In this document: piece after piece, positions 45,358 through 54,543 of the stretch
How positions within the stretch are numbered: position 1 is the first letter of the stretch
Layout: every line of letters begins with the position of its first letter
Assembly: GCF_024919295.1 (NCBI RefSeq)
Contig: NZ_JANWTC010000008.1
Coordinates: 1-64,000, forward strand
DNA length: 64,000 nt
Source of the DNA: Corynebacterium lemuris
Lineage (GTDB): Bacteria; Actinomycetota; Actinomycetes; Mycobacteriales; Mycobacteriaceae
Reading direction: 5' to 3'
Notes under the pieces: generated by a model
The model's input: the letters and a program-made list of their open reading frames with translations, nothing else
What the model was told of the DNA's origin: nothing
Databases searched by the model: none
Program-made: the position numbers and the translations under genes

Positions 45358-47256
45358 ATGACCGATCCCCGAAACGACGATCCGACCACCGAACGCCGGC
45401 GGAAAGCAGGCGGTTCCGATTCGACGACCGGCCCCCAGGGTCCCGGTCTGTCGATGGGGCCCCTCGGGGCCGGACACGACCCTGAGGACCACCACTTCCA
45501 CCCCGACGAGTTGCCTGCCGAGCGCCCACCGGTGGACTCCGAGGGTTACATCCTCGAGCATGAGTCCGAGGAGTACCGCACCCCGACACCGGCACCCGGT
45601 GACGCCCCCTGGGAGCGCCCCGACCCGGAGTGGTACAAGACGGCTGTCTTCTACGAGGTGATGGTGCGCTCCTTCTACGACCCGGAGGGCCGCGGTTCCG
45701 GTTCCATCAAGGGTCTGACGGAGAAGCTGGACTACCTGGAGTGGCTGGGTGTCAACTGCATCTGGTTGCCGCCCTTCTACGATTCCCCGCTGCGTGACGG
45801 CGGTTACGACATCCGCAACTTCCGTGAGGTGCTGCCGGAGTTCGGCACCGTCGAGGACTTCGTGGAGCTGATGGATCAGGCCCACAAGCGGGGCATCCGT
45901 GTCATCGCGGACCTGGTGATGAACCACACCTCGGACCAACACCTGTGGTTCCAGGAGTCCCGCCGGGACCCGGACGGGCCCTACGGCGATTTCTACGTCT
46001 GGAGCGATGATGACACGAAGTACTCGGATGCGCGGATCATCTTCATCGACACGGAGGAGTCGAACTGGACGTGGGATCCGGTGCGCAAGCAGTACTTCTG
46101 GCACCGGTTCTTCAGCCACCAGCCGGACCTGAACTACGACCACCCGCCGGTGCGGGCGGCGATGCTGGAGGTCATGCGGTTCTGGCTGGACCTGGGGCTG
46201 GACGGTTTCCGCCTGGATGCGGTGCCCTACCTCTACGAGCGGGAGGGCACGAACTGCGAGAACCTGTCGGAGACCCATGAGTTCCTCAAGCAGGTCCGTG
46301 GTGTCATCGAGGACGAGTACCCGACGAAGGTGCTGCTGGCGGAGGCGAACCAGCTGCCGGAGGACGTGGTGGAGTACTTCGGTGAGCCGGACATGGGCGA
46401 TGAGTGCCACATGGCCTTCCACTTCCCGGTCATGCCGCGGATCTTCATGAGCGTGCACAAGCAGTCGCGCACGCCGATCTCCGAGATCCTGGCGGACACC
46501 CCGGCGATCCCGAAGACGGCCCAGTGGGGCATCTTCCTGCGTAACCACGATGAGCTGACGCTGGAGATGGTCACCGACGAGGAACGCGCGTACATGTACA
46601 AGCATTTCGCGGGGGATCCGCGGATGCGCGCGAACGTGGGCATCCGCCGCCGCCTGGCGCCGCTGGTGGGCAGTGACCGCAACAAGCTGGAACTGCTCTA
46701 CGGGTTGCTGCTCTCCCTGCCGGGTTCGCCGATCCTCTACTACGGCGATGAGATCGGCATGGGCGACAACATCTGGCTCTATGACCGCGACGGGGTGCGC
46801 ACCCCGATGCAGTGGTCGAATGACCGCAACGGTGGCTTCTCCAAGGCTGATCCGGAGCGGTTGTTCCTGCCGTCGATCCAGAATGACCAGTACGGCTACC
46901 AGGCGATCAACGTCGAGAACCAGATGAAGAGGGATAATTCCCTGCTGCAGTGGATCCGCAGCCAGATCCATGTGCGCCAGCAGTACCCGGCCTTCGGTCT
47001 GGGCACCTACCGGGAGGTCGACTCGGAGAATGAGGCGGTGCTGACCTTCCTGCGGGAGCACAAGGACGAGAAGATCCTGTGCGTGAACAACCTCTCGGAC
47101 CGTCCGCAGGCGGTGGTGCTGGACCTCTCGGAGTTTGAGGGTGTCACCCCGCGGGAGCTCTCCGGTGGGGAACAGTTCCCGAAGATCCGCAAGTATCCGT
47201 GGGTGGTCATGCTCGCCCCGCACGGTTTCTTCTGGTTCGACCTGTCGGAGGAGTGA
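45358..47256 (+). CDS. treS: Trehalose synthase (maltose alpha-D-glucosyltransferase)
   Basis: A 632-aa GH13 enzyme that interconverts trehalose and maltose. A disordered, Pro/Asp/Glu-rich N-terminal segment (about 1-85) precedes the core: YKTAVFYEVMVRSFYD, DLVMNHTSDQH, DGFRLDAVPYLYE (nucleophile Asp), LLAEANQLPEDV (acid/base Glu), FLRNHDELTLEM (third Asp), and GDEIGMGDNIW. The partner maltokinase follows 2 nt after its stop, so TreS feeds maltose to the kinase for maltose-1-phosphate and alpha-glucan synthesis. ATG 45358 is chosen from the leaderless box. Confidence 0.95.
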   Translation: MTDPRNDDPTTERRRKAGGSDSTTGPQGPGLSMGPLGAGHDPEDHHFHPDELPAERPPVDSEGYILEHESEEYRTPTPAPGDAPWERPDPEWYKTAVFYEVMVRSFYDPEGRGSGSIKGLTEKLDYLEWLGVNCIWLPPFYDSPLRDGGYDIRNFREVLPEFGTVEDFVELMDQAHKRGIRVIADLVMNHTSDQHLWFQESRRDPDGPYGDFYVWSDDDTKYSDARIIFIDTEESNWTWDPVRKQYFWHRFFSHQPDLNYDHPPVRAAMLEVMRFWLDLGLDGFRLDAVPYLYEREGTNCENLSETHEFLKQVRGVIEDEYPTKVLLAEANQLPEDVVEYFGEPDMGDECHMAFHFPVMPRIFMSVHKQSRTPISEILADTPAIPKTAQWGIFLRNHDELTLEMVTDEERAYMYKHFAGDPRMRANVGIRRRLAPLVGSDRNKLELLYGLLLSLPGSPILYYGDEIGMGDNIWLYDRDGVRTPMQWSNDRNGGFSKADPERLFLPSIQNDQYGYQAINVENQMKRDNSLLQWIRSQIHVRQQYPAFGLGTYREVDSENEAVLTFLREHKDEKILCVNNLSDRPQAVVLDLSEFEGVTPRELSGGEQFPKIRKYPWVVMLAPHGFFWFDLSEE

Positions 47257-47258
47257 TC

Positions 47259-48380
47259 ATGGATCTGGCCAGCATGCTCGCCGGGGCGCGGTTCTACGGC
47301 GCGAAATCCGAGGCGATTGACAAGGTGGAGGTGGTCCGGGAGCTGTCGGTCGAGGACGCACGCCTGATGATCCTGCGCGTCAACGGCCGCGAACTGTACC
47401 AGGTGCTTGTCGACGCCACCGGCAACGACATCCTCAGCACCTCCCCGCACCTCTACCTGGAGGCGGTCTTCGGCACCCACCACGGCGAGGGACTGCCCAC
47501 CGGTGAGGTCCGCGCCATCGAGGGCGAGCAGTCCAACACCTCGCTCATCGTCGGCGACCGGATGGTGAAGGTCTTCCGTCACCTGGAGGCGGGACTGAAC
47601 CCGGATGTGGAACTGCTCTCCGAGATCCCGGACTGCCCCAACATCGCCCCGGTGCGCGGCTGGGTCACCACGGAGATCGACGGTGCCGCCCACACCCTGG
47701 CCATGGCGCAGGACTTCGTGCCGGATGCCGATGACGGCTGGCGTTTCGCCCTCGGTTTCGCCACCCTCGACGCCCCCTTCGGGGCAGAGGCCTCCCTGCT
47801 GGGTGAGGCGACGCGTGCGGTGCATGAGGCGCTGGCGGCGGCGCTGCCGGTGGAGCGGGTGGGTGTCGGCACGCTCGGGGAGCGGCTGAGCCAGCAGCTC
47901 GATGACCTGGTGTCCCGTGCCCCGGTGCTGGCGGAATTCGCCGACGACGCCCGGGCCGTCTACGCCGCACTGGCGGATGAGGAGTCCGCGATCCAGCGCA
48001 TCCACGGGGACCTGCACCTGGGGCAGGTGCTGCGGACGGCAGACAGCTACGTGATCATCGACTTCGAGGGCGAACCCGCACGCCCGCTCTCCGAACGCCG
48101 GCGTCCCGATTCCCCGCTGCGCGACGTCGCCGGCATCCTGCGTTCCCTCGACTACGCCGCCCACTTCAGCAGCGACGGCCCCCATGATCCGGCCGCGTGG
48201 GCGCAGGAGGCGCAGGACGCCTTCCTCGAGGGCTACGGCATCTCACCCGGCCCGCTTCTCGACGCCTACATCCTCGACAAAGCCCTCTACGAGGTGGTCT
48301 ACGAATCCGACAACCGGCCCGAGTGGGTGGACATCCCCCTGGCCGCGGTACGCCGCATCCTGCGTAGGGTGGGGTCATGA
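47259..48380 (+). CDS. mak: Maltokinase (maltose-1-phosphate synthesis)
   Basis: A 373-aa protein of the Pep2/Mak type: phosphorylates maltose to maltose-1-phosphate, the donor for GlgE. The kinase core has [14 protein letters not shown] with catalytic Asp251, and [25 protein letters not shown] with metal-binding Asp268; [21 protein letters not shown] lies in the N-lobe (Lys for ATP). ATG 47259 is 2 nt after the treS stop, so the two genes form an operon; the last codons overlap the LLM gene start (ATGA). Confidence 0.92.
   Translation: MDLASMLAGARFYGAKSEAIDKVEVVRELSVEDARLMILRVNGRELYQVLVDATGNDILSTSPHLYLEAVFGTHHGEGLPTGEVRAIEGEQSNTSLIVGDRMVKVFRHLEAGLNPDVELLSEIPDCPNIAPVRGWVTTEIDGAAHTLAMAQDFVPDADDGWRFALGFATLDAPFGAEASLLGEATRAVHEALAAALPVERVGVGTLGERLSQQLDDLVSRAPVLAEFADDARAVYAALADEESAIQRIHGDLHLGQVLRTADSYVIIDFEGEPARPLSERRRPDSPLRDVAGILRSLDYAAHFSSDGPHDPAAWAQEAQDAFLEGYGISPGPLLDAYILDKALYEVVYESDNRPEWVDIPLAAVRRILRRVGS
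48365..48370 (+). promoter_or_regulatory. Putative -10 box before the LLM gene
   Basis: TAGGGT ends 6 nt before the ATG at 48377, within the maltokinase coding end. It could give an internal leaderless transcript, but the ATGA overlap alone would also explain expression. Confidence 0.3.
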
Positions 48381-49402
48381 CTGCCTCTTCGACCCCGCTC
48401 TCCCTCATCGATTTCTGCACCATCTACCCCGGGGAGACTCCCCGGGAATCGATGGCCAGGTCCGTGACCCTGGCGCAACGGGCGGAGGAACTCGGCTATT
48501 CCCGCATCTGGTACTCCGAGCACCACAACATGAAGCAGATCGCCTCCTCGGCACCCGCGGTGCTCATCGCCCACATCGGCGCGAGGACGGAGAAGATCCG
48601 GCTGGGTGCCGGCGGCGTCATGCTGCCCAACCACGCCCCCTACGTCATCGCGGAGCAGTTCGGCACCCTCGCCGAGCTCTACCCCGACCGCATCGACCTC
48701 GGCCTGGGGCGTGCCCCCGGCACCGACATGAACACCCTGGGCCGGGCACTGCGCCGGGAGGCCAACGCCGCCGACTACTTCCCCCAGGACATCATGGAAC
48801 TCGACGGCTACCTCGCCGGGAAGTCCCGCATCCCCGGCGTGGACGCCATCCCCGGGGCCGGCACCCACGTGCCCCTCTACATCCTCGGGTCCTCCCTCTA
48901 CGGGGCGACACTGGCCGCCCAGCTGGGACTGCCCTACTCTTTCGCCTCCCACTTCGCGCCCACCCATCTGGAGCAGGCCGTGGCCACCTACCGGGAGAAT
49001 TTCCAGCCCTCCGACACGCTCGCCGAGCCCTATGTCATCGCCGCCGTCAACGTCACCGCCGCCGACACGCAGGAGGATGCGGTGGGCCAGCTCGACAGCG
49101 TCTACCGCGAGCGGATCCGTTCCATGGTCGGCCGGGGCCGCCACCTCAGCGACAGCCAGCTCGACGAGATCGTGGCATCCCACCAGGGCCGCCAGATCAT
49201 CGACATGCTGCGCTACACCGCCGTGGGCACCACCGGCCAGGTGCGCGAATACCTCGAGGACTTCGCGAAGACCGCCCAGGCTGATGAACTGATGATCTCC
49301 CTGCAGAACGCCTCCCAGCCGGAGGCCATGCACGGACTGGAGCTGCTGGCGAAGGCCTGGGAACTCGACCCCTCCCGGATGGTGGGCGCGCCGGGGGCGT
49401 GA
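48377..49402 (+). CDS. LLM-class flavin-dependent oxidoreductase (MsnO8 type)
   Basis: A 341-aa bacterial-luciferase-like TIM-barrel flavoprotein. N-terminal [19 protein letters not shown] is close to the MsnO8 family; other landmarks are [40 protein letters not shown], and [12 protein letters not shown]. Expected to use FMNH2 (or F420) for a monooxygenation of unknown substrate. The 4-nt ATGA overlap with maltokinase suggests coupling, though no link to trehalose chemistry is known. Confidence 0.85.
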   Translation: MTASSTPLSLIDFCTIYPGETPRESMARSVTLAQRAEELGYSRIWYSEHHNMKQIASSAPAVLIAHIGARTEKIRLGAGGVMLPNHAPYVIAEQFGTLAELYPDRIDLGLGRAPGTDMNTLGRALRREANAADYFPQDIMELDGYLAGKSRIPGVDAIPGAGTHVPLYILGSSLYGATLAAQLGLPYSFASHFAPTHLEQAVATYRENFQPSDTLAEPYVIAAVNVTAADTQEDAVGQLDSVYRERIRSMVGRGRHLSDSQLDEIVASHQGRQIIDMLRYTAVGTTGQVREYLEDFAKTAQADELMISLQNASQPEAMHGLELLAKAWELDPSRMVGAPGA

Positions 49403-49417
49403 TGCGTCAGCTCTGCC

Positions 49418-49474
49418 CACGTATCCCCCAGGTGGCCGGTCCCGCCGTGGACCCGGTCACCTGGGAGATACGTG
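49418..49474. terminator. Long bidirectional hairpin between convergent LLM and BCCT genes
   Basis: Arms 49418-49439 and 49453-49474, 22 bp each; 20 of 22 positions are Watson-Crick, and the other two can form G-U pairs on one strand. Loop 13 nt. It sits in the 93-bp gap between two 3' ends, 15 nt after the LLM stop. No T tract is visible. Confidence 0.7.
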
Positions 49475-49495
49475 TCGGGGCCTACCTCCCGGGAG

Positions 49496-51337
49496 CTACT
49501 TCCACTCGTCCTCGCCGCGCGGGCGGGTCTGTTCGACGATGCGGAAGCGGTTCTCCATCTCGGCGGCCTCATCCGGGTCGTCGGTGAAATCACCCACCAC
49601 GCCCAGGTCGCCGCCGATGACGACGTTGCCGGGGATGACGATGTTGCCGTCATCATCGCGGTCGAGGGCCGGCAGGGGCAGGGGGTTGCCCTCCTCGTCA
49701 AAACCGGGGGCCGGGCGGGATTCGTAGGCCTCGAGCTTCTCCGGTGTGTCGGTCTTCTCCCATTTGCGGGTGCGCAGCTGCGGGGTGGCCGCGGAATCAT
49801 CGACCATGCCCTTGACCAGTGAGTACATCATGATGAACTGGATGATGAAGAAGGGCAGGGCGACGATGATCACCACCTCCTGCAGGGTGGCGATGCCCGT
49901 CTCCGGGGAGATCAGCAGCAGCGCACCGGCCACGGCGCCGATGGAGATGGCCCAGCCGACGCGGTAGTAGGTGGGGGTCTTCTCCTCCTCGCCGGTGGCG
50001 AACATGTCGATGACCAGGGCCGCCGAGTCGATGGAGGTGATGAAGAAGATGATGATCACCACGATCGCCAACAGGGAGGTCACGGCGGTGAAGGGGTAGG
50101 CCTCGAGGAGGCCGAACAGGGCGAAGGGTACGTTGCCGTCCTCGACGACGGGGTCGCTGAGGTAGCCGGGGTTGTTGGCCTCCACCTCGATGCCGGCGCG
50201 GCCGAAGATGGCGAACCAGATGACCACGAACAGGGTCGGCAGGAGCAGGACGCCACCGATGAATTCACGGACGGTGCGGCCACGGGAGATGCGCGCGATG
50301 AACATGCCGACATAGGGCGACCAGCAGATGGACCAGGCCCAGTAGAACACGGTCCAGGTGCCCTGCCAGCCGGGGTTGTGGTCGAAGGAGTCGACCCAGA
50401 ACATCAGCTCCGGCATGGTGTCCATGTAGATGCCGAAGGATTCGACGATGAATTTCAGCAGCGTCAGGGTCGGTCCGGCCAGCAGGACGAAAACCATGAG
50501 GAGGACGGCCAGGCCGATGTTGATGTTGGACAGGACCTTGATGCCCTTGTCCAGGCCGGAGGCCACGGAGATGCAGGCGATGACGGTGATCAGCAGGATG
50601 ATCAGCAGTTCGACCCAGCCGGCCAGGGGCACGCCCCAGAGCAGGTTCATGCCGGCGTTGATCTGGAGCACGCCCAGGCCGACGGAGACGGCGATGCCGA
50701 AGATGGTGCCGATGATCGCGAGGATGTCGATGAATTTGCCGGGCCACTGGTAGATCTTCCCGCCGAGCAGCGGGGCGAAGACACTGGACAGCCGGGGCGG
50801 GAGTTTACGCTTGTAGATGAAGTAGCCCAGCGCCAGCCCGGGCAGGGTCATGATGACCCACATGTGGATACCGAAGTGGTAGAAGGTGAACCCGAAGGCC
50901 TGGTAGACCGCTTCGTCGCTCATGCGGGCGGCGTTGGCCATGGGCACGTTCCAGGCGTGGTTGATGGTCTCGGCGACACCCCAGAACATCAGCGTCGCGC
51001 CCATACCGCCGGCAAACAGCATGGTGAACCAGACGGGCAAGGGGTATTCGGCACCGGCCTCGTCGTCGCCGAGTTTGACCCGGCCGAAGCGGGAGACGAA
51101 GACGAGGACGAGGAAGATGAAGACCATGGACACCCCGCCGATATAGAACCAGCTGAGGTTGCGCATGAGTCCGTCGGCGACATCCGCGAAGGCGGTCTGG
51201 GCGGTGTCGCCGAGGGCGATCATCCCGATGACGAAGACGATGACGAAGCCGAGCGCCCCGAGGAAGATGGGCGGGTCGGATTCCAGCCGGAAGCGGCTGG
51301 GGGATTCAGGGGGTTTATGGATGGACATACCAACCAT
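49496..51337 (-). CDS. BCCT family betaine/ectoine/choline-type transporter
   Basis: A 613-aa transporter of the betaine-choline-carnitine family with twelve membrane helices; it imports compatible solutes, probably driven by sodium. Landmarks: GGMGATLMFWGVAE (N-terminal repeat region), WTVFYWAWSICWSPYVGMFIARISRGRTVREF (the BCCT signature region with the aromatic substrate box), and VVIIIFFITSIDSAALVIDM. The C-terminal about 100 residues are acidic, Asp/Glu/Pro-rich and extra-long, which in BetP serves osmosensing. ATG 51337 or ATG 51328 are both possible. It is the last gene of a leftward run from phnD. Confidence 0.9.
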   Translation of the reverse strand: MVGMSIHKPPESPSRFRLESDPPIFLGALGFVIVFVIGMIALGDTAQTAFADVADGLMRNLSWFYIGGVSMVFIFLVLVFVSRFGRVKLGDDEAGAEYPLPVWFTMLFAGGMGATLMFWGVAETINHAWNVPMANAARMSDEAVYQAFGFTFYHFGIHMWVIMTLPGLALGYFIYKRKLPPRLSSVFAPLLGGKIYQWPGKFIDILAIIGTIFGIAVSVGLGVLQINAGMNLLWGVPLAGWVELLIILLITVIACISVASGLDKGIKVLSNINIGLAVLLMVFVLLAGPTLTLLKFIVESFGIYMDTMPELMFWVDSFDHNPGWQGTWTVFYWAWSICWSPYVGMFIARISRGRTVREFIGGVLLLPTLFVVIWFAIFGRAGIEVEANNPGYLSDPVVEDGNVPFALFGLLEAYPFTAVTSLLAIVVIIIFFITSIDSAALVIDMFATGEEEKTPTYYRVGWAISIGAVAGALLLISPETGIATLQEVVIIVALPFFIIQFIMMYSLVKGMVDDSAATPQLRTRKWEKTDTPEKLEAYESRPAPGFDEEGNPLPLPALDRDDDGNIVIPGNVVIGGDLGVVGDFTDDPDEAAEMENRFRIVEQTRPRGEDEWK

Positions 51338-51356
51338 GGTGCCGTAACTCCGCGTC

Positions 51357-51872
51357 TCAGGACACTCGCTGGATGGTCCCCTGCTTATCGACGCCCGCCC
51401 ACGGTGCCCTCCGCACGATGAGATCCACGAGTTCCATGGGCTGCGGCCGGCCACCTTCCGGGAATTTCACCGTGTAGGGCGCCACCGCCCGCGGGTTCTG
51501 CGGGAAGCGCTCCGGGACGTGCTGCGGGAGCAGGACGAGGAAGGTGCCCCGCCCGGCCCACGTGTAGAGCTGGAGGTGGGCGAGGTCCTGCAGCGGGAAG
51601 CGGATGCCGGTGGGCAGGATGTGGACGTGGTCGTCGACAAGCAGCAGCGGGCGGGTGCGGCGCCAGACCACGACGGCCAGCATGAGCAGGGCGATGAGCA
51701 TGCCCACGGCCGGGGCAGTCGCCGCGATGAGGTAGAGCGTCGACCACGTCGGCTGCTCCACCGTCGCCGAGGAGACGAGCAGACCGATGAGGATCGGTGC
51801 CATCACCAGGAGGAAGACCACACCGACGACCAGTGGCCTGCGCGCGGAGGGCCGCAGTCTGATGGTGTCCAT
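51357..51872 (-). CDS. Membrane protein of unknown function with two N-terminal helices
   Basis: A 171-aa protein with helices at about 13-35 (PLVVGVVFLLVMAPILIGLLV) and 45-67 (IAATAPAVGMLIALLMLAVVVW), followed by a soluble beta-rich domain (RPLLLVDDHVHILPTGIRFPL, GRGTFLVLLPQHV). The arrangement recalls PH-like (YcxB/bPH2) domain membrane proteins, but I cannot confirm it. It lies between the AEC and BCCT transporter genes with 13- and 19-nt gaps. Confidence 0.65.
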   Translation of the reverse strand: MDTIRLRPSARRPLVVGVVFLLVMAPILIGLLVSSATVEQPTWSTLYLIAATAPAVGMLIALLMLAVVVWRRTRPLLLVDDHVHILPTGIRFPLQDLAHLQLYTWAGRGTFLVLLPQHVPERFPQNPRAVAPYTVKFPEGGRPQPMELVDLIVRRAPWAGVDKQGTIQRVS

Positions 51873-51885
51873 GATGGCGGTGATC

Positions 51886-52800
51886 TTACCTCGCACCCAG
51901 CAGTATGCTCACCACGACAAGCACCGGGAAGGACACCAGCGTGGACACCACCCCGGTGTCGCGGGCCAGTGTCTCGTTGGTGCGGAAACGCAGGGCGTAG
52001 GTGAGCACATTCTGTGCCGTGGGCAGGGCGCCGAGCACCACGAGGGTGAACAGGGCGTGTCCCCCGAGCCCGAAGACGAAATAGGCCAGCAGGCCGGCGA
52101 TGAGCGGGTGGATGAGGTTCTTCAGCGCCACCACCAGGACCACATCCCCGGTCAGGGAGACCTTCGAACCGACCAGTGACATACCGAAGACCAGCAGGGC
52201 CAGCGGCACGGAGGCCCCGGCGAGTATCGCCACGGGTTGGCTGAGGATCACCGGCACCGGGATCCGCAGAAACCCGATCGCCAGACCCGCCAGAGCGGCC
52301 AGCAGCATCGGGTTGCGGAAAGCCAGCAGCAGGTTGCGCAGCAGATTCGACTGCTTCGAGGAATGCAGCATGTCCAGCGCCGTGAGGGTCACGGGAGCAT
52401 AGAAGGCGACCTGGAAGAGGATGACGGGGATGACCGCGGCGGCGTCGTCAAGAATATAGACCGCCAGTGGCACACCCAGGTTGCCGGCGTTGGCGTAGGA
52501 GGAGGCCAGCATGCCGATGAGACTGTCCGGGGCAGTCGAACCACGCAGGCGCAGCAGCAGGAAACCCAGGAAACCGGCCAGCAGGGCGGACACCGCGATG
52601 ACGAGGAAATTCGCGGAGAAGATCTCCCGCGGATCGGTATCCAGGAGGATGTTGAACAGCAGCGCCGGGGTGGCCACCAGATAGACCAGGTTCGCCAGCG
52701 CCCGGCGCGCCCCCGCCCCGAGGGCGTCGGTGCGGCCGAGGAGATACCCCACCGCGATGACGACCACCACCACGCTGAAACCGGTGAGCACCTCAATCAC
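51886..52800 (-). CDS. AEC (auxin efflux carrier) family transporter
   Basis: A 304-aa membrane permease of the AEC family, about ten helices. N-terminus VVVVVIAVGYLLGRTDALG; mid segment SSYANAGNLGVPLAVYIL (family-typical NxGxxGxP region); C-terminus LGALPTAQNVLTYALRFRTNE and TLVSFPVLVVVSILLG. Substrates are unknown, often carboxylates or related anions. GTG at 52800 is 25 nt downstream of the HpnZ-like dehydrogenase, so it is likely part of the phosphonate transcription unit and could export or import an organic acid product. Confidence 0.85.
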   Translation of the reverse strand: MIEVLTGFSVVVVVIAVGYLLGRTDALGAGARRALANLVYLVATPALLFNILLDTDPREIFSANFLVIAVSALLAGFLGFLLLRLRGSTAPDSLIGMLASSYANAGNLGVPLAVYILDDAAAVIPVILFQVAFYAPVTLTALDMLHSSKQSNLLRNLLLAFRNPMLLAALAGLAIGFLRIPVPVILSQPVAILAGASVPLALLVFGMSLVGSKVSLTGDVVLVVALKNLIHPLIAGLLAYFVFGLGGHALFTLVVLGALPTAQNVLTYALRFRTNETLARDTGVVSTLVSFPVLVVVSILLGAR

Positions 52801-52825
52801 GGGGGTTCATCCTATACGTGGAACG

Positions 52826-53839
52826 TCAGCGCAGATCCAGCACCACCCGGGGTGCGGCCGCGGTGTCGGCGAAGGCCGCGGGCAGTTCCTCCAGGGTGAC
52901 CGGGCTGCCGAGGACGGCGTCCCAGGGGATGCGCTCCCCCTCCGATTCGAGGAAGGCGACGGCCTCGGTGAGGTGGTGGGGTTCGTAGTTGTGCACGCCG
53001 GTGACGGTGCGCCAGCCACGCACCAGCCACTCCGGGTCGAGCGGGATCTCACCGACGGGGGCGACGGTGCCGGCCAGCACTGCGGTGCCGCCGATGTTGA
53101 GGGAGCCGAGGCACTCGGTGACCGCGGAGGCCGCACCGGAGAACTCCAGGGCCACGTCGACCTGGTGGGTGCCACCGGGGGTGACGAGCTCGTCGGCGAG
53201 TTCGGTGACCAGCTGGAGGCTGCGGGGGTTGAGATCCGAGGCGATGATGTGCGTGGCCCCGCTGGCGCGCACGGCGGCCAGGGCGATCATGCCGAGCATG
53301 CCGGTGCCTGTGACCAACACGGAACGCCCGCACAGGTCGCCGGCCTGCTCGAGGGTGGCCATGACGGTGGCCACGGCACAGCCTGCGGTGGAGGCCACTG
53401 CATCGGGGATGGGATCCGGGACGACGGCCACGGCCTGGCCGGCGAGGATGTGGATGTGGGTGGCGTAGGTGCCCGAGAGTGGCCAGGTGCTCTCGGCGGA
53501 CTCGTGGCCCGCCTTGAGCACGGAGGTGCACTTGGCACTGAGCCCGCGTCGGCAGTAGTCGCACTGACCGCAGGTGGAGGTCACGGAGAAGACCACGCGC
53601 TGGCCAGCGGTGATGCCCGCGCGGCGGCTGGCGATCACCTCACCGACCCCCTCGTGGCCGAGGATGGAGGGGCATGCCCCGGAGCGTCTGCCGGAGACGG
53701 TGTGGCGGTCGGAGCCGCAGATCGTGGCGGTGGTCAGCTGCACCAGGAGCTCGCCCACCGCCAGCTCCGGCAGGGGGAGGTCCACCTGGCGGAAGTGCTG
53801 GCCACCCTCCCAGACCTGGGCGCGGGCGTGCGTGATCAA
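52826..53839 (-). CDS. Zinc-dependent alcohol dehydrogenase, phosphonate-catabolism associated (HpnZ-like)
   Basis: A 337-aa MDR alcohol dehydrogenase. Catalytic-zinc ligands ATICGSDRH and GHEGVGEV; structural-zinc loop CGQCDYCRRGLSAKC; Rossmann fold VLVTGTGMLGMIALAAV. The subfamily is found beside phosphonate genes and is thought to act on an aldehyde or alcohol intermediate. TTG at 53839 overlaps the upstream gene's TGA (TTGA), giving translational coupling. An in-frame longer extension upstream of this TTG is not needed, because the N-terminal beta barrel begins right here. The substrate is inferred from context. Confidence 0.8.
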   Translation of the reverse strand: MITHARAQVWEGGQHFRQVDLPLPELAVGELLVQLTTATICGSDRHTVSGRRSGACPSILGHEGVGEVIASRRAGITAGQRVVFSVTSTCGQCDYCRRGLSAKCTSVLKAGHESAESTWPLSGTYATHIHILAGQAVAVVPDPIPDAVASTAGCAVATVMATLEQAGDLCGRSVLVTGTGMLGMIALAAVRASGATHIIASDLNPRSLQLVTELADELVTPGGTHQVDVALEFSGAASAVTECLGSLNIGGTAVLAGTVAPVGEIPLDPEWLVRGWRTVTGVHNYEPHHLTEAVAFLESEGERIPWDAVLGSPVTLEELPAAFADTAAAPRVVLDLR

Positions 53840-54513
53840 CGGTTCAGCTCCGCCAGCAGGGCCGGCAGGTCGGCGGCGGAGTCCAGGACATGGTCGGCGT
53901 TGAGCTCCGCGAACTGCTCCCGGCTGAGGTGGCCGCTGAGCACACCGACGGAGGTGACGCCCGCGCGCTGCGCGGACAGGACATCCGCGGAGGTGTCGCC
54001 GAGGCTGATGACGGTGGCCGGGTCGGTGACCTCCAGCTCGCCCATGACCTTCTGGATGAGGAAGGGCTCGGGGCGGCCGGCCTCGACCTCGTCGCCGGCG
54101 GCGGAGGCGTCGACGGTCTGCCCGATCTCCCAGCCCATGGCGTCGAGGATGAGGTCCACGGTCTCCCGGTTGAAGCCGGTGGTCAGGGCGATGCGGATGT
54201 TGCGCTCCCGCAGGATCGCGAACATCTCCTCCACGCCGTCGAGGGCGACCGGGGGTTGTTCGGTGTAGGTGCGGCGCAGCTCGGCGCGGAACCAGTCCCA
54301 GGTCTGCTCGACCAGTTCCTCGGTGGCCTCGAGGCCGCCGATCTCCAGGAGGTTGCGGATGGCCCACTTCTTCTCGGTGCCCATCCACTGGCGGAACTGC
54401 TCCTCGGTGTATTCCGCACCCTGGCGTCCGGTGGCTTCGCGGAGCACGCGGTACACCTCGTCCCGGTCGTTGACGGTGGTGTGGGCCATGTCGAAGATGG
54501 CGAGAGAGATCAT
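53836..54513 (-). CDS. PhnX-like phosphonatase-type HAD hydrolase
   Basis: A 225-aa HAD enzyme of the phosphonatase-like subfamily (phosphonoacetaldehyde hydrolase relatives). Motif I FDMAHTTVND contains nucleophile Asp8; MGTEK with Lys48 matches the Schiff-base Lys position of phosphonatases (MGxxK); motif II ALTTGF; motif IV ISLGDTSADV. The usual motif is DxAGTTV, here DMAHTTV (Gly to His at residue 11). It would split phosphonoacetaldehyde to phosphate and acetaldehyde, if the HpnW product is that aldehyde. Located between fused phnE and the dehydrogenase. Confidence 0.8.
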   Translation of the reverse strand: MISLAIFDMAHTTVNDRDEVYRVLREATGRQGAEYTEEQFRQWMGTEKKWAIRNLLEIGGLEATEELVEQTWDWFRAELRRTYTEQPPVALDGVEEMFAILRERNIRIALTTGFNRETVDLILDAMGWEIGQTVDASAAGDEVEAGRPEPFLIQKVMGELEVTDPATVISLGDTSADVLSAQRAGVTSVGVLSGHLSREQFAELNADHVLDSAADLPALLAELNR

Positions 54514-54543
54514 GGGGTTACTCCTTGCAGGGGAAGAGGAAAA

